Translations under genes and position numbers: made by a program
Notes under the pieces: generated by a model
Told to the model about the DNA's origin: nothing
The model's input: the letters and a program-made list of their open reading frames with translations, nothing else
Database searches by the model: none
NCBI GenBank assembly: GCA_026168455.1
Contig: CM047431.1
Location: 15,302,183 to 15,366,182, forward strand
Length of the DNA: 64,000 nt
Direction: 5' to 3'
DNA from: Theocolax elegans
Lineage: Eukaryota > Arthropoda > Insecta > Hymenoptera > Cerocephalidae
Shown here: positions 1 through 8,945 of the stretch, one piece after another
Position numbering within the stretch: the first letter of the stretch is position 1
How the letters are laid out: each line of letters begins with the position of its first letter

Positions 1-244
1 CGATGAATTTGTTAATGGGTCGACTGCGGGTTGTGCTTCAAAAAACTCTAAAAATTGAGAGAATGATCGTTTTAAGTGTTGCAGTGATATTGAGTGCAGA
101 TTTCTAAAAATAGATAGCATCACAGGCAATTTAGATTTAGATAGATCAAAGGTTAATTCGACATAGTCGTGACCGGCTATAAAAGGTGCTGGTGAATTAT
201 TATAACTCTTTATAATATCTAGGCTATTAACAACAAATAGATCG
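1..244 (-). pseudogene. LINE-A copy 1, endonuclease fragment (left part)
   Basis: Read on the minus strand, this piece matches the endonuclease segment of the better copy at 15440-15700, including a GHD motif followed by Y in the stretch near 160-185 (an AGHDY-type apurinic endonuclease signature). It is the downstream half of an endonuclease domain whose upstream half resumes at 898. The two halves are separated by the palindromic element 245-887 and its 10-bp target duplication. The remainder of the LINE lies outside the window on the left. No open frame survives. Assignment to a CR1/Jockey-superfamily LINE rests on the related full copy, not on this fragment alone. Confidence 0.6.
235..244. 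repeat. Target-site duplication, left copy
   Basis: The 10-mer AAATAGATCG here is repeated exactly at 888-897, flanking the palindromic element between them. Removing the element and one copy rejoins the LINE-A endonuclease sequence. Confidence 0.8.
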
Positions 245-408
245 CAATAAAATGAAAATATCGTTCGGTGATATGTATATAAGTAAAGTATATAATATCG
301 GTCTCTCTCGAACGAAATGCTTTAATTTAAAATAAAGCAGTCCTATCATACTCTTTGTCCACTATGGTTGGTGGAATTTCCAAGAGCACGGTCTTTTAAA
401 TTAATTAA

Positions 409-477
409 AGGCGTTTCGTCCTCGATCTCCAGCTTGCACTTCTCAGTAAGGAACTGGAGATCTTACCTTAAACACCT
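409..477 (-). ncRNA. Type III hammerhead ribozyme motif, left arm of copy 1 (core mutated)
   Basis: Minus-strand order: stem III strand AGGTGT, cleavage triplet GUU instead of GUC, stem I TAAGG/CCTTA with a 14-nt loop, core CTGAGAA (consensus needs CTGANGA), stem II GTGC/GGAC with one mismatch, GAAA, and stem III return strand CGCCT. The core G-to-A change should abolish cleavage. The layout matches the copies on the right arm and elsewhere. Confidence 0.75.
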
Positions 478-686
478 GTCGCATGATGAACCGCGACGCC
501 AGCAAGATGTTCTGCGGCTATATATATATAGAAAAGAGACGACTATCTCTCCAACGAGATGTTCTGCGGCTATATATATAGAAAAGAGACGACGATCTCT
601 CCAACGAGTGTAGAGAGATCGTCGTCTCTTTTCTATATATATATAGCCGCAGAACATCTTGCTGGCGTCGCGGTTCATCTTGCGAC

Positions 687-755
687 AGGTGTCTAAGGTA
701 AGATCTCCAGTTCCTTACTGAGGAGTGCAAGCTGGAGATTCAGGACGAAACGCCT
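687..755 (+). ncRNA. Type III hammerhead ribozyme motif, right arm of copy 1
   Basis: Order: AGGTGT (687-692), C17 at 693, stem I TAAGG 694-698, loop 699-712, CCTTA 713-717, core CTGAGGA 718-724, stem II GTGC/GGAC (725-728 and 743-746, one G-G mismatch), GAAA 747-750, stem III return CGCCT 751-755. Stem III pairs over 6 bp including one G-U. The predicted cleavage is between 693 and 694. The core is complete; the stem II mismatch may weaken it. Loop 1 and loop 2 hold complementary 8-mers ATCTCCAG and CTGGAGAT, a possible kissing contact. Confidence 0.85.
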
Positions 756-887
756 TTAATTAATTTAAAAGACTGTGCTCTGGGAAATTCCACCAACCAT
801 AGTGGACAAAGAGTATGATAGGCCTGCTTTATTTTAAATTAAAGCATTTCGTTCGAGAGAGACCGATATTATATACTTTACTCAAAT

Positions 888-897
888 AAATAGATCG
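888..897. repeat. Target-site duplication, right copy
   Basis: Exact repeat of AAATAGATCG at 235-244. Confidence 0.8.
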
Positions 898-1415
898 AAC
901 TAAGTGTGTGCTATTCTATCCCGCCACAAAGCCTGGTGAGTGGGTTCCGAAGGAACTAATGAAAGAGCAGAATACTCAATAGCATCAGATAAAAATTTTG
1001 AGGCAGAGTTAGAAATTTGCATAATTATATTAAAATAACCAGTAATTACGACAAAATCAGATTGTTGTTGGAATTGAAAAATATGGTCGAAGAAATCTAT
1101 AGGGAAGGCAGTATGGGGGCGACTATCGATTACTGCAAAAAGTAGTTTGAAATTTTCAATTCGAATGTCAATTATATGATACTCCGGTGTATTAGAAAAA
1201 TTCGGATCAGAGTTACAAACAATGTTGGTCGGAAATGCTTTTTTTGCATATACTTAGACGCAACCTCCCTCCTTTCCAATTCTATCCAATCTGAAGAAGT
1301 TATATCCTTCGATGCCAATGAGAGAATCATTATCATATTACGAAAGAAACGTCTCAGTCACTGCTAAAATATCGAACTGTTTATCATGTCATCAGACTAA
1401 GTTCATTAAGGTGTG
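898..1415 (-). pseudogene. LINE-A copy 1, endonuclease fragment (right part)
   Basis: Minus-strand sequence parallel to the endonuclease of LINE-A at 15700-16160 and 16492-16560: the block before the SHTWLDL-type motif lies near 900-930, and a block near 1330-1400 resembles the TETF segment at the domain's N-terminal side. Frames are broken throughout. With 1-244 it makes one interrupted, 3'-truncated copy. Confidence 0.55.
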
Positions 1416-1692
1416 ATTTGAGTCCCTAGTCCCTTCCTAAGCCTTCCCAGCAGCAACTCCTAGAATAATTTGGGGGATTATTCTAGTGAGCAAAGAGCAA
1501 AGTAAATGCCTTCTCTCCAGCCTATAAATGCGTCTCGATTTCTTACAGATACTCGATTGTTTGGTGGGAGGGGGGGGGGAGATGTGACAAGGTGGATTTA
1601 ATCCACTTGTCAAAAATGCCAGCAGTACCGACACTGCAAGGTGGTGCGTTTTCGGTAGCAAACAAGAGCAATAAGCAGGTGCTACAACCAGT
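1416..1692. other. Interval without recognised gene
   Basis: No supported gene. It contains a G-run at 1567-1580 and otherwise unassigned sequence between LINE-A fragments. Confidence 0.6.
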
Positions 1693-1767
1693 GCGGGCGT
1701 AGCGCAGTAGTTAGCGTGAACGCCTTCTGATCCGAAGGGGCTCGGGTTCTAGACCCGATGCCCGCTT
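1693..1767 (+). pseudogene. tRNA-like cloverleaf (tRNA pseudogene or SINE head)
   Basis: A 7-bp acceptor stem (GCGGGCG with TGCCCGC), a D stem GCGC/GCGT, an anticodon stem CCTTC/GAAGG and a perfect T arm (TCGGG, loop TTCTAGA, CCCGA) can all be paired by eye. The anticodon loop is only six bases (TGATCC), and five bases rather than one separate the D and anticodon stems. There is no encoded CCA. An Ile GAT reading is possible but unsafe. It is best treated as a tRNA-derived relic. It sits between LINE-A fragments with no clear A-tail. Confidence 0.55.
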
Positions 1768-1830
1768 CATTTTTTAATTTTCGCATGCGCAGAGCCTCAT
1801 GTTATATTATGCCATTGCCAATATTATGCC

Positions 1831-2650
1831 GAGCCAGTCTGACAATATACCAATCTCGACCGCAACAGCCTGTGTACGGCCTACAAGATATCTTTAAAAC
1901 CAATTCAGTACAATATCTAAGCAGCCGATAGCGCCCAGATTCCGGATAAGTTGATCGTAGGGAACAGTATCAAAAGCCTTGGAGAAGTCGAACAAGACTA
2001 TAATCGCGATTCTTCTAGAGTTGATAGCCCTTCTTACATCATCAAGTACACCTAGGAGAGCTGATTGAGTACTATGTCCCTTTCGAAACCCCGCTTGCCT
2101 AGCTGATAATATATGATTTCTTTCGAGATACTGAACCAGCTGATCATACACTAATCTTTCTAATATTTTTGAGAGCTCACAGAGTTTTACAAAGATTTAA
2201 GTATAGTGCGCTGTACTTTTCTGGCTGACTCGGTAAGGAATGAGAATGAAGGAGATGAAGGCAATAAATGACATAAAATAGTTAAAATAGACGCAAATGA
2301 TTGAATGGTGAGTGTTAGCACATAATTGGAAATAGATGCATAATGAACGTTGAGTTGATGAACTGTGAAGTACTTTAATGGTGATGGGCTCATCTTTGAA
2401 CCGAGACCCATCTTTCTAATATGCTTCCAAGAATTAGCAGGTTCCTTTTCGTTTCTGAGTTTTAATTCCAAGAAGTGAAATTTGCTGGAGTTGAGAGAAA
2501 TTTTGACATGATTCCTCAGCAATTTATAGGCGTTATAATCGGTAGCAGAACCCGAAATGCAAAAAAGTCTGAATGCAACATTTCTTGCTTTGATATTAGC
2601 TCTTATTTCCTTCGTAACCCATGGCTTATGCTTAACTGTAATGGTGAATA
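1831..2650 (-). pseudogene. LINE-A copy 2, reverse transcriptase and linker fragment
   Basis: The minus strand encodes the RT finger/palm part with the motif ARQAGFRKGHSTQSALLGVL and then VLFDFSKAFDTVPYD, at about 1894-2151. Upstream (2187-2640) is the linker between endonuclease and RT, recognisable from FTVHQLN and SISNYV, matching 14700-15120 of the better copy. The YADD catalytic motif is absent because the fragment ends before it. It abuts the palindromic element that begins at 2701. It belongs to the same CR1/Jockey-superfamily LINE as 3381-5297 and 12731-16870 but is a separate insertion, because its linker repeats a segment that the next copy also has. Confidence 0.8.
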
Positions 2651-2700
2651 ATTGGATTGTATTGGAGCCATGACGTTAAAGTGAAGAAAATAAAACTACT

Positions 2701-3380
2701 AACAAGGAGAGGTCACACTCTCTGGGAAACGGACCCTTACGAAACTCTAGGATATGGTTTCTGCTATAAAAATATGAAGAATGCCGGAGTCTTAGTATCC
2801 AATGCTCTTTCTTACGATAGATATAAGCAAATGATGAAAAATTTCGGCGAAAAAACCCTTGAGTTTGTTGCTTATAACTCGGAAATAATTAAAGATGTAC
2901 ATATAAACTGAATTTTAAAAGAAAGCTGAGATCGAGTAAATACGTTTTGAAAAAAAGGAAGCTCAAATATTTTAACATGGTCAAAAGTGATGAAAGAAAT
3001 AAGAATTAGAAGACATTTTGGCCTAAAAAAATCATTAAATTGTAACTCTAAATTTTCGATAAAATTTTGGCTAATTCTTATTTAACCCATAACTTTTGAC
3101 CATGTTAAGATATTTAAGCTCCTTCTTTTCAAAACGTATCTACTTGATCTCAGCTTTCTTTTAAAATTTAGTTTATATTTACATCTTTAATTGTTTCCGA
3201 ATTATAAGCGAGCAAGCTCAACAGTTTTTTCGGCGAGATTTTTCATCATTTGCTTATATCTATCGTAAAAATAGGAATTGGACACTAAAACTCCGGCTTT
3301 CTGCATGGTTTTATAGTAGAAATTATATCCTAGAGTTTAGTAAGGCTCCGTTTTCCAGAGGGTGTGACCTCTCCTTGTAA
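2701..3380. mobile_element. Palindromic element with coding-like arms
   Basis: Arms of about 290 bp (2701-2990 and 3090-3380) are inverted copies. The ends read ACAAGGAGAGGTCACAC and its complement. The left arm keeps an open frame of about 70 codons (to 2911) containing GHTLWETDPYETLGYGF; the right arm is the same frame broken by substitutions and indels. The about 100-bp centre is AT-rich. No target duplication could be made out: ACTACTA on the left, AAGATTA on the right. Its sequence is unrelated to the hammerhead-bearing family. The protein-like arm is not recognised; it may be captured sequence or chance. Confidence 0.75.
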
Positions 3381-4045
3381 GATTAGATAACGAAGAAGGA
3401 ACTGAACAGAAAATGGAGAATAGAACAGGACCTAGGGCACTGCCCTGAGGTACACCCACGTTCACCTCGAGCCAGTCCGACGACATGCCAATCTCGTCCA
3501 CCACGGTCTGCGTGCGGCCAACAAGGTATCTGTAGAACCAATTTAGTTTAGTATCGGAGCAGCCGATATCGCTCAACTTCCGGATAAGTCGATCGTGAGG
3601 TACAGTGTTAAAGGCTTTAGAGAAGTCGAACAAGACCAGAATCGTGATCATCCTAGAGTCGATAGCCCTTCTTACATCATCAAGTACACCTAGAAGAACT
3701 GATTGAGTACTATATCCCTTTCGGAACCCCGCTTGCCTGGCTGATAATAAATAATTATTTTCGAGCTACTCAACCAGCTAATTGTGCACCAATCTTTCTA
3801 GAATCTTCGAGAGCTCACAGAGTTTGGCTATCAGTCTTGTGTCCGTGCACGACTCCATCCTGCCCGACTTCGCCAACGGAAATAATATGACCCTCTTCTA
3901 GCATGCCGGAAAGTGATCAGAGGAAAGCATATCATTAATAAGTCCGTTAGAGGTAGCGTGAGTTGCGGTTCAAGTAATTTAATCATTTTGGTTGTAATGC
4001 CATCGACACCTGCGGTCTTCGAGTCTGGAGTTAAGTGAATTCTTG
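3381..4045 (-). pseudogene. LINE-A copy 3, reverse transcriptase (3'-truncated)
   Basis: Minus strand: a conserved RT core with AGFRKG, LVLFDFSKAFNTVPHDRLI, a WFYRYLVGRTQ block and VPQGSALGPVLFSIF, in that order from 3830 down to 3400. The polypeptide stops before YADD, where the palindrome 2701-3380 joins. Frames are broken near 3651-3830. The segment 3831-4045 gives the HLTPDSKTAGVDGITTKMIK motif that begins RT domains of this group. It continues into the linker and endonuclease at higher coordinates, so transcription would run right to left. Confidence 0.85.
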
Positions 4046-5056
4046 ACACGATTCCTCAGTGACTTGTATTTATCATAATCAGAAGCAGAACCCGAATTGC
4101 GAAAAAGTCTGAATGCCATGTTTCTGGCTTTAATATCAGCTCTAATGTCTTGTGTAACCCGTGGTCTGTGCTTGGATTTAATGGTAATTAGTTCGAGCGG
4201 AGCAATGGCAATATAAGTAAATAAAATTGAGTCAGTTAGATTAGCTAAGGAGGAAGAGATAAAGTTAAGATTAGAGTGAGAAGATGACGTTAATCCGTGA
4301 ATGAGGCGAAGGTGGTGGCGAGAAGATGAAGATCGATCTTCTCCAGGTTCCTACTCCAGAATCGTTTTACACCAACCTGTGTGTTGGTAAACTTCTGACT
4401 GATATTAATGGCATCATGCCCTGCTACAAAGGGAGCAATTGATTTATTATAAATAAACTCTGGCACTTGTTCACGAACCAGGAAAAGATCTAACAAAGTA
4501 TGAGAGGATCCCCCGGACGTCAACGCGTGATATGTCGGTTCCGACGATGTTAGAAAAAGTCCCAGAGCCTCTAGACTCCCTCTCAGCATATTTGCTGTAG
4601 CACTAGAAGACTTCATATCAATATTGAAATCACCAGTGATAACAACATGATTATAATTGGGGAGTAAATCTGAAAGAACCTCAAAAAATTTAAACGGATA
4701 GACGGCTGAGGGCCTACGATACAACGCTGCCAGCATGAACGCCTCCGTCTTGTTTACCAAACGTAGGATAAGAAACTCAGGAGCGTTCGAGAAGACAGAG
4801 TCAGAGTGAGCAATGACATTGGCGACGAAATGATCGCGAATGTAGGCCGCCACTCCACCTCCCTCCTTACCTACACGATCCAACCGGTGTAAGGTATAGC
4901 CCGGCAATTTAAGAATATTGGAGGAATCGTATTCAGTAAGGAAGGTTTCTGTGATGGCGATGACGTTAAAGGAATCCGGATGAACTAATGCTTCAATGGA
5001 TGAAAAATGGGTTTTGAGACGATTTATATTAATGTGAATAATGGAAAAAGAATTAT
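4046..5056 (-). pseudogene. LINE-A copy 3, endonuclease and linker
   Basis: The open part 4290-4907 encodes 205 residues with LDRVGKEGGGVAAYIRDHF, the catalytic GDFNIDMKSSS motif, and SHTLLDLFLV followed by AGHDAI. These are the signatures of the exonuclease-endonuclease-phosphatase fold used by LINEs to nick target DNA. The N-terminal side (VIAITETFL-like) can be read up to about 5056. The SDH motif normally seen at the domain end is GHD here, as in the other copies. 4046-4289 is linker with broken frames. Confidence 0.85.
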
Positions 5057-5081
5057 TGTTATTGACCCGATCAGACCTGTT

Positions 5082-5297
5082 TCAATTAGAAAGAGTTGAA
5101 AGAGGAGGGAGGTTGTTAAGGTCAACCTCTGAGGTCACACAATTCAAAGGACCATTCCTCACCTTGCGCATATAAATATTAAGTTTAATTACTACAGGCC
5201 TCGCATAGCCTAATTCCTTACTTTTACGGATCGCCGCCTGCCAAAGGTCAAAAACAGGTTTTGGCCAGAGTGGCCGGATAAATAAATTATTTTCCAA
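5082..5297 (-). pseudogene. LINE-A copy 3, ORF1 C-terminus (FP_C-like domain)
   Basis: A 71-codon open stretch on the minus strand ends with a stop at 5082, just upstream of the endonuclease frame. It contains RKSKELGYARPVVIKLNIYM, followed by RKVRNGP and a TSEVDLNNLPPL tail. A basic helix followed by a short beta segment and an SEVDL motif is typical of the FP-type C-terminal domain found at the end of ORF1 in many insect CR1/Jockey-like LINEs. That family link is inference from pattern. The copy is 5'-truncated at about 5297. The same piece occurs at 16640-16865. Confidence 0.55.
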
Positions 5298-5474
5298 AAT
5301 GAGGACATGCGTACATTAGTCCCTTTGGAATACAACCAGCCACCAGTAAGAGATACAAATGATTGGCCTGGTTGAGCAAGAGCTCTCAGGCAAGGGCCAT
5401 TCCGAAAACGCCTACGGAGACAAGTTCGACTCCAGCTCTAGTTGACGATCACATGACGACCGTCATGTAATTAC
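5298..5474. other. Interval without recognised gene
   Basis: Possible further Gypsy sequence upstream of the RNase H fragment, too degraded to translate. Nothing else seen. Confidence 0.4.
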
Positions 5475-5715
5475 ATGACGACGGAAAAGGAGTATCTTGC
5501 CTTGATATGGGTAATTAAGAAACTTCACCCATATATTAAAGCGTACTACTTTAAAGCAGTAATGGACCACAGCGCGCTTAAATGGTTTAAGTCTCTTAAA
5601 GAACCCACAGCCAGATTAGCACGTTAGGTGCTTGAGATGTTGCAGTGGGACTTCGTCATAGTGTACAAGAAGGGTGCGCTGCACGATGTTAATCCAGACT
5701 CGAAGAATGATTGAG
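5475..5715 (+). pseudogene. Gypsy (Ty3) RNase H fragment
   Basis: The plus frame from 5475 reads TTEKEYLALIWVIKKLHPYI, then MDHSALKWFKSLKEPTARLAR, an in-frame TAG at 5625-5627, then VLEMLQWDF and YKKGALHDVNPD. This is the second half of a Ty3/Gypsy RNase H domain, with the DHSALKWL-type motif and the start of the connection to integrase. The preceding RT and following integrase are absent. The fragment stands alone between LINE-A and a BEL/Pao element. It is a different copy from the Gypsy at 22730-27621, whose RNase H reads EKECLA in a related but distinct sequence. Confidence 0.85.
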
Positions 5716-5903
5716 ATATTTCATTCTAAAGTTTTCGTGTTTCGTCAATTTCGTTATTCTCAAAATACACATGATTCTGTAGTCATTGACGTCCAAATTC
5801 GAAACTTATGTTCAATTTTTCTTTTGACATTTGTATCACGTTATTTTGCGATATATGTTCTTTAAAACTAACATTTAATGTGCATCAAGTTTTACGACCA
5901 AAA
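5716..5903. other. Interval without recognised gene
   Basis: AT-rich sequence; nothing supported. Confidence 0.6.
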
Positions 5904-6502
5904 CTAAGCCCTAAGTACTTTGAAGGAGGCGAAAAGAGGGCAAAAAATGCTGAAATTGATCGCCTTTTCTCTGATAATCCAAAAGCATCTAACGGGCAGG
6001 ACATGAGTCAGGGTGGCACCTCCATGAAGAGCGCTAAGATACGCCCACTGGAGGATCAGGCAGGCGAGGTGGCAGTCTTTCGTCAGGATGGCTGGATGCC
6101 GTTCGGAGAAGGGTAGGTTGGCGGCTTGTAGGCGCCCTCCGACTCGTAGTGTAACAGTGTCGTCTATGAAAGGGGTCAGCGAAGCGAGACGATTCGTTTT
6201 CTTGACCGACCCATTTTGTCGAAGATCCCGTATTTCCTCAGCGAAGACGTCCCTGTGGGAAATGCGAATGCATCGTAGGAGAGCTTCGGTCAATTTAGAC
6301 GTTTGCAGGTAGCCAAGATGTATCGGAGTTGTCTCTGGAGTTCGTTGACGAAAACGGAGGCACCAGCCCACAACCCGTACTAGCCGTGTAAGGGTGAAGA
6401 ATCTGATGCAGAGGTCGTCCAGAACTTGGGCCACCTGACATCGGAGGAGGACCACTTCCACAAGATCCGCTCCCGAAGAGTCATTGGCTCTCTGGATATC
6501 GG
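5904..6502 (-). pseudogene. BEL/Pao pol: integrase zinc-binding region
   Basis: The minus strand encodes a stretch ending in HPAILTKDCHLACLILQWAY, then LHGGATLTHVLPVRCFWIIRE. This matches the H2C2 zinc-binding module of BEL/Pao integrases (HP.IL, LHGG, FWI). The last Cys pair is partly degraded and the catalytic D,D,E core is missing: the element ends near 5904. Upstream in the same direction lies RNase H at 6503-6900. Confidence 0.8.
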
Positions 6503-6900
6503 TCAGGCTAAGAGTGGACCAACCAGCCATCTGGGCCCATTCCACCAGGTCCGAGAATTGGACAGCTTTAAGAGGGAAGCTCCGCGGGAGGCAAGGTTAG
6601 CCGGATTCTTGCAAGATGGGACGTGGCTCCAACGAATCTCGGGCATGGTTGTCTGAATCTCGGACACTCGGTTGGCGACAAAGGTAGTCCATCTGAAGGG
6701 CTCGGACTCAATCCATGATAGTCTATCCACAGGGTGACGGGAATCATCGAGGAACTCAGACTGGTACACAGATTCTTCACCACTCGTGCGAGAAGCACGG
6801 CAGCACAGAGCCGTGGGATGCTGACCGTCTTCAGTGGGGCGACACGTGTCCGTGAGGTCAATAAGGTGACCTGGCGAGTTGACTAGCGTCAGCGAACCCG
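6503..6900 (-). pseudogene. BEL/Pao pol: RNase H region
   Basis: Two overlapping frames share this domain. One gives TRVAPLKTVSIPRLCAAVLL (near 6850-6800); after a frameshift the other gives ESEPFRWTTFVANRVSEIQ and PEIRWSHVPSCKNPANLASR (about 6740-6560). These are typical of the BEL/Pao RNase H and its tail. Position and order fit pol of a minus-strand BEL element. At least two frameshifts are needed. Confidence 0.8.
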
Positions 6901-6924
6901 TGCAGTTTCAGCTTAGTGTTGCAA

Positions 6925-7529
6925 TCAGCGCCAGTTTGCAATCAGCGGGAAAGTCGTATTTGGGGAAGATTCCTTTTGCATGATTATTTTGGCTCGGACG
7001 AGGAAGAGGGCTAGCCAGCCCAGGGGATCGAAGAGTCCCGCAATCAGGGAGAGGACTCTACGTTTTGTCGGCGGTTTCGAGGTCGTCAGATCCGGCAAAG
7101 TAAACCGGATCTCATCGTTGATAGGATCCCAGAAGATTCCTAGAGCATGGACGGATCCATGGTCCGCGAGGTCTCTCCATCGTGGTCGAAGGCGGACATT
7201 CTCAGGTAGTTCCTCTAGGAGGGAAGGATCAGTGGAGACCCATTTTCGCAGTTGGAATCCTCCGGATTGAAGCAGCTCGATCAATTCGTTTTTCAGGCGG
7301 ATGGCAGTACGGCTATCTTCGGCGCCTGTCACGATGTCGTCCATATATGTGTCCGCCTCCAGAGCTCGACAAGCCAGCGGGTGACGCAGAGTCTGGATCG
7401 CTAGGAATGGCGCACAGGTCATGCCACACGTCACGGTCAGCAGTTGGTAGTGGACAATCTCCTGATTGGTGGGATTCACCCAGACGATCCTCTGAAGATT
7501 CGAGTCACACCGGTCGACCTTGATCTGCC
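6925..7529 (-). pseudogene. BEL/Pao pol: reverse transcriptase
   Basis: A 184-codon open stretch (6925-7479) reads HYQLLTVTCGMTCAPFLAIQ, then DTYMDDIVTGAED (YMDD-type catalytic box), ALGIFWDPINDEI and KRRVLSLIAGLFDPLGWLA. The YxDD box, the ALGxxWDP motif and the LFDPLGW motif are diagnostic of Pao-type RT. The extreme N-terminal RT residues continue to about 7529, where the sequence switches abruptly to gag. Confidence 0.93.
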
Positions 7530-7721
7530 AAGGATGTCCAATAAGGATTGGAGCCGCTTGGAGTTCTCCTCCACGAGCGGGGTTAGGCTGAATAATGAGT
7601 TCAGGTTCTGCATTACTCTGGTGCTTCCGTATCTGTCGAGTAAGGTTCGCGAGGCGATCCCGTAGATGGCGGCGCTCGTTGGTAGGTGGTCGATGGCTGC
7701 CTTGGCCGCTCTTTTTTTCAA
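7530..7721 (-). pseudogene. BEL/Pao gag fragment (DUF1759-like)
   Basis: Minus strand: a stretch with LPTSAAIYGIASRTLLDRYG and NLNSLFSLTPLVEENSKRLQ resembles the central gag region of BEL/Pao elements, which normally lies well upstream of protease and RT. Here it joins RT directly within about 20 codons, so the gag end, zinc knuckles, protease and RT fingers have been deleted. No LTR is visible on either side. Confidence 0.7.
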
Positions 7722-8344
7722 ATACGATTATAATTTATAAATAAAAGTATTTACCAAAATTTAGTGTAATGAAATCAGAATAAAAATAATAAAGAAAATG
7801 GAGACATATTAAATGTTAACTGTAAATTTTAAACTACATGAATTTTTCTAAAGCTTAAATTTATATTTTAATAATTATAAATATTAATGAAAAATTAATT
7901 TACCAAAAATAGTAAAGTGCATATACTTACTAAATTGTAGTATTTAGTAACAACTTATTAAAATTATGGATTATTTTAAACGAATATAAATAGAACTTCA
8001 CCTCCTAAAATTAATTTATTTAATGACGAAGGATCATCGCCAAAAGTTCTGTCATTAATATTTTGTACATATAGAGTAATAAAACTTTCTTCATAAATAA
8101 ATAAATTTTTGTATTAATTTTAAATAACTATTTATAATATTGTAGCGGCATATAAAGACAAACCTGTTTCTTCCTTTTCCCCGTAATTCGTAATTTGCGC
8201 CCTCTTTCAAAATTTGCGTTTTAATCCATAATTATATCCAATTTAATTTCCCTTTAGTTCTAGAGCCCATGTATTTATTTTGATTATTATAAACAAATTC
8301 ATTCCTTAAATAACCTTCTGTTTCTAATAAATACATACTTGTTT
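7722..8344. other. AT-rich interval, no gene seen
   Basis: Long AT-rich stretch without open frames or recognisable repeats. Confidence 0.7.
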
Positions 8345-8720
8345 ATTTAAAATATTTATAAAGGCATTTACGGTCGTTTTTCCGAATCAAAGAAATTTAA
8401 ATTAAACGAGGCACTGTCTGCTCTTCGTTCACTATATTTAGTGGAATTTCACAGAACAGGCCCTGGTTAAATAAAAACTATAAATGTTTCTTCCTCGATC
8501 TCCAGTTTGGACTCCTCAGTAAGGAACTGGAGATCTTACCTTAGTCGCCTATCGCATGATGTACTGCGATGCCAGCAAGATAATTTTTATTTAACGAGGG
8601 CGTGTTCTGGGAAATTCCACTAAATATAGTGGACGAAGAGCAGATAGTGCTTCGTTTAATTTAAATTTGTTTGATTCGGAAAAATGACCGTAAATAGCTT
8701 TATAAACAGACTCATTACCG
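8345..8720. mobile_element. Hammerhead-bearing palindromic element, copy 2 (short form)
   Basis: Arms of about 140 bp (8345-8485 and 8580-8720) are inverted: AAAGGCATTTACGGTCG on the left answers CGACCGTAAATG-like sequence on the right, with TTTAAATTAAACGA and AGTGGAATTTC in both. The single-copy centre (8486-8579) keeps a hammerhead-like core. The CACTATATTTAGTGGAATTTC block corresponds to CACTATGGTTGGTGGAATTTC in copies 1 and 3, so it is a divergent relative. No target duplication identified. Confidence 0.75.
8484..8550 (-). ncRNA. Type III hammerhead motif in copy 2 (degenerate)
   Basis: The minus strand keeps stem I TAAGG/CCTTA, core CTGAGGA, GTCC...GGAA stem II, and GAAA. The cleavage triplet is GAC instead of GUC and the stem III return strand has changed from CGCCT to CATTT, so stem III is lost. 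It supplies the ancestral stem II strand GTCC, which is mutated in copies 1 and 3. Confidence 0.65.
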
Positions 8721-8837
8721 AATGCTAAATACATTTTTTATATTTAAAATATTGTTTAATAAATATACATTATCTACTCACTTATATATCCACACAATTT
8801 TTAAATTTTAATTAAAAAAATATTTAAATTGAATGCA

Positions 8838-8945
8838 ACCGACACGGTGGCGGAGTAGCGGAAACGCACCTCGGCCGGTCATGAAAGTTAAGCAGCGCCG
8901 AGCGCGGTTACTAGTTGGATGGGTGACCGTTTTTCGGACATAGCT
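8838..8945 (+). pseudogene. 5S rRNA-like sequence (5S pseudogene or head of a 5S-derived SINE)
   Basis: The stretch 8884-8930 reads AAGTTAAGCAGCGCCGAGCG, then CGGTTACTAGTTGGATGGGT and GACCG. This is the internal promoter region of 5S rRNA (box A AGTTAAGC, intermediate element, box C TTGGATGGGTGACCG). The first 45 bp also follow 5S loosely, but the 3' helix is replaced by unrelated sequence after 8931. A run of moderately GC-rich sequence follows to about 9180, which could be a SINE body. I could not find a tail or flanking repeats, so SINE versus plain pseudogene is open. Confidence 0.7.

Larger units (their letters stand above)
245..887. mobile_element. Hammerhead-bearing palindromic (foldback) element, copy 1
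   Basis: The element is 643 bp and nearly all of it is two inverted arms, about 284-605 and 612-885, meeting at a short centre near 606-612. It starts with CAATAAA and ends with CTTTACTCA, and is flanked by a 10-bp direct repeat. The left end carries about 40 bp that have no partner on the right. Each arm includes a segment reading CCACTATGGTTGGTGGAA, an AT-rich spacer, a type III hammerhead fold and a CGGCTATATATATA stretch. Related copies lie at 8345-8720, 17036-27938 (interrupted) and 42285-42490. It has no protein-coding capacity. A transcript from either strand could fold into a roughly 300-bp hairpin. The mobilising enzyme is unknown; the target duplication shows that it moved as a unit. 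Confidence 0.85.

Noticed and set aside
368..730. Overlapping frames in the palindromic element (YIYRKETTIS repeats)
   Set aside because: Present on both strands because the arms are inverted copies; they cover the ribozyme fold and TATA tract.
1693..1767. Functional tRNA-Ile gene
   Set aside because: Six-base anticodon loop and a five-base linker before the anticodon stem are not compatible with a normal tRNA.
6088..7665. Several plus-strand frames between 5.8 and 7.7 kb
   Set aside because: Antisense shadows of the BEL/Pao gag and pol on the minus strand.
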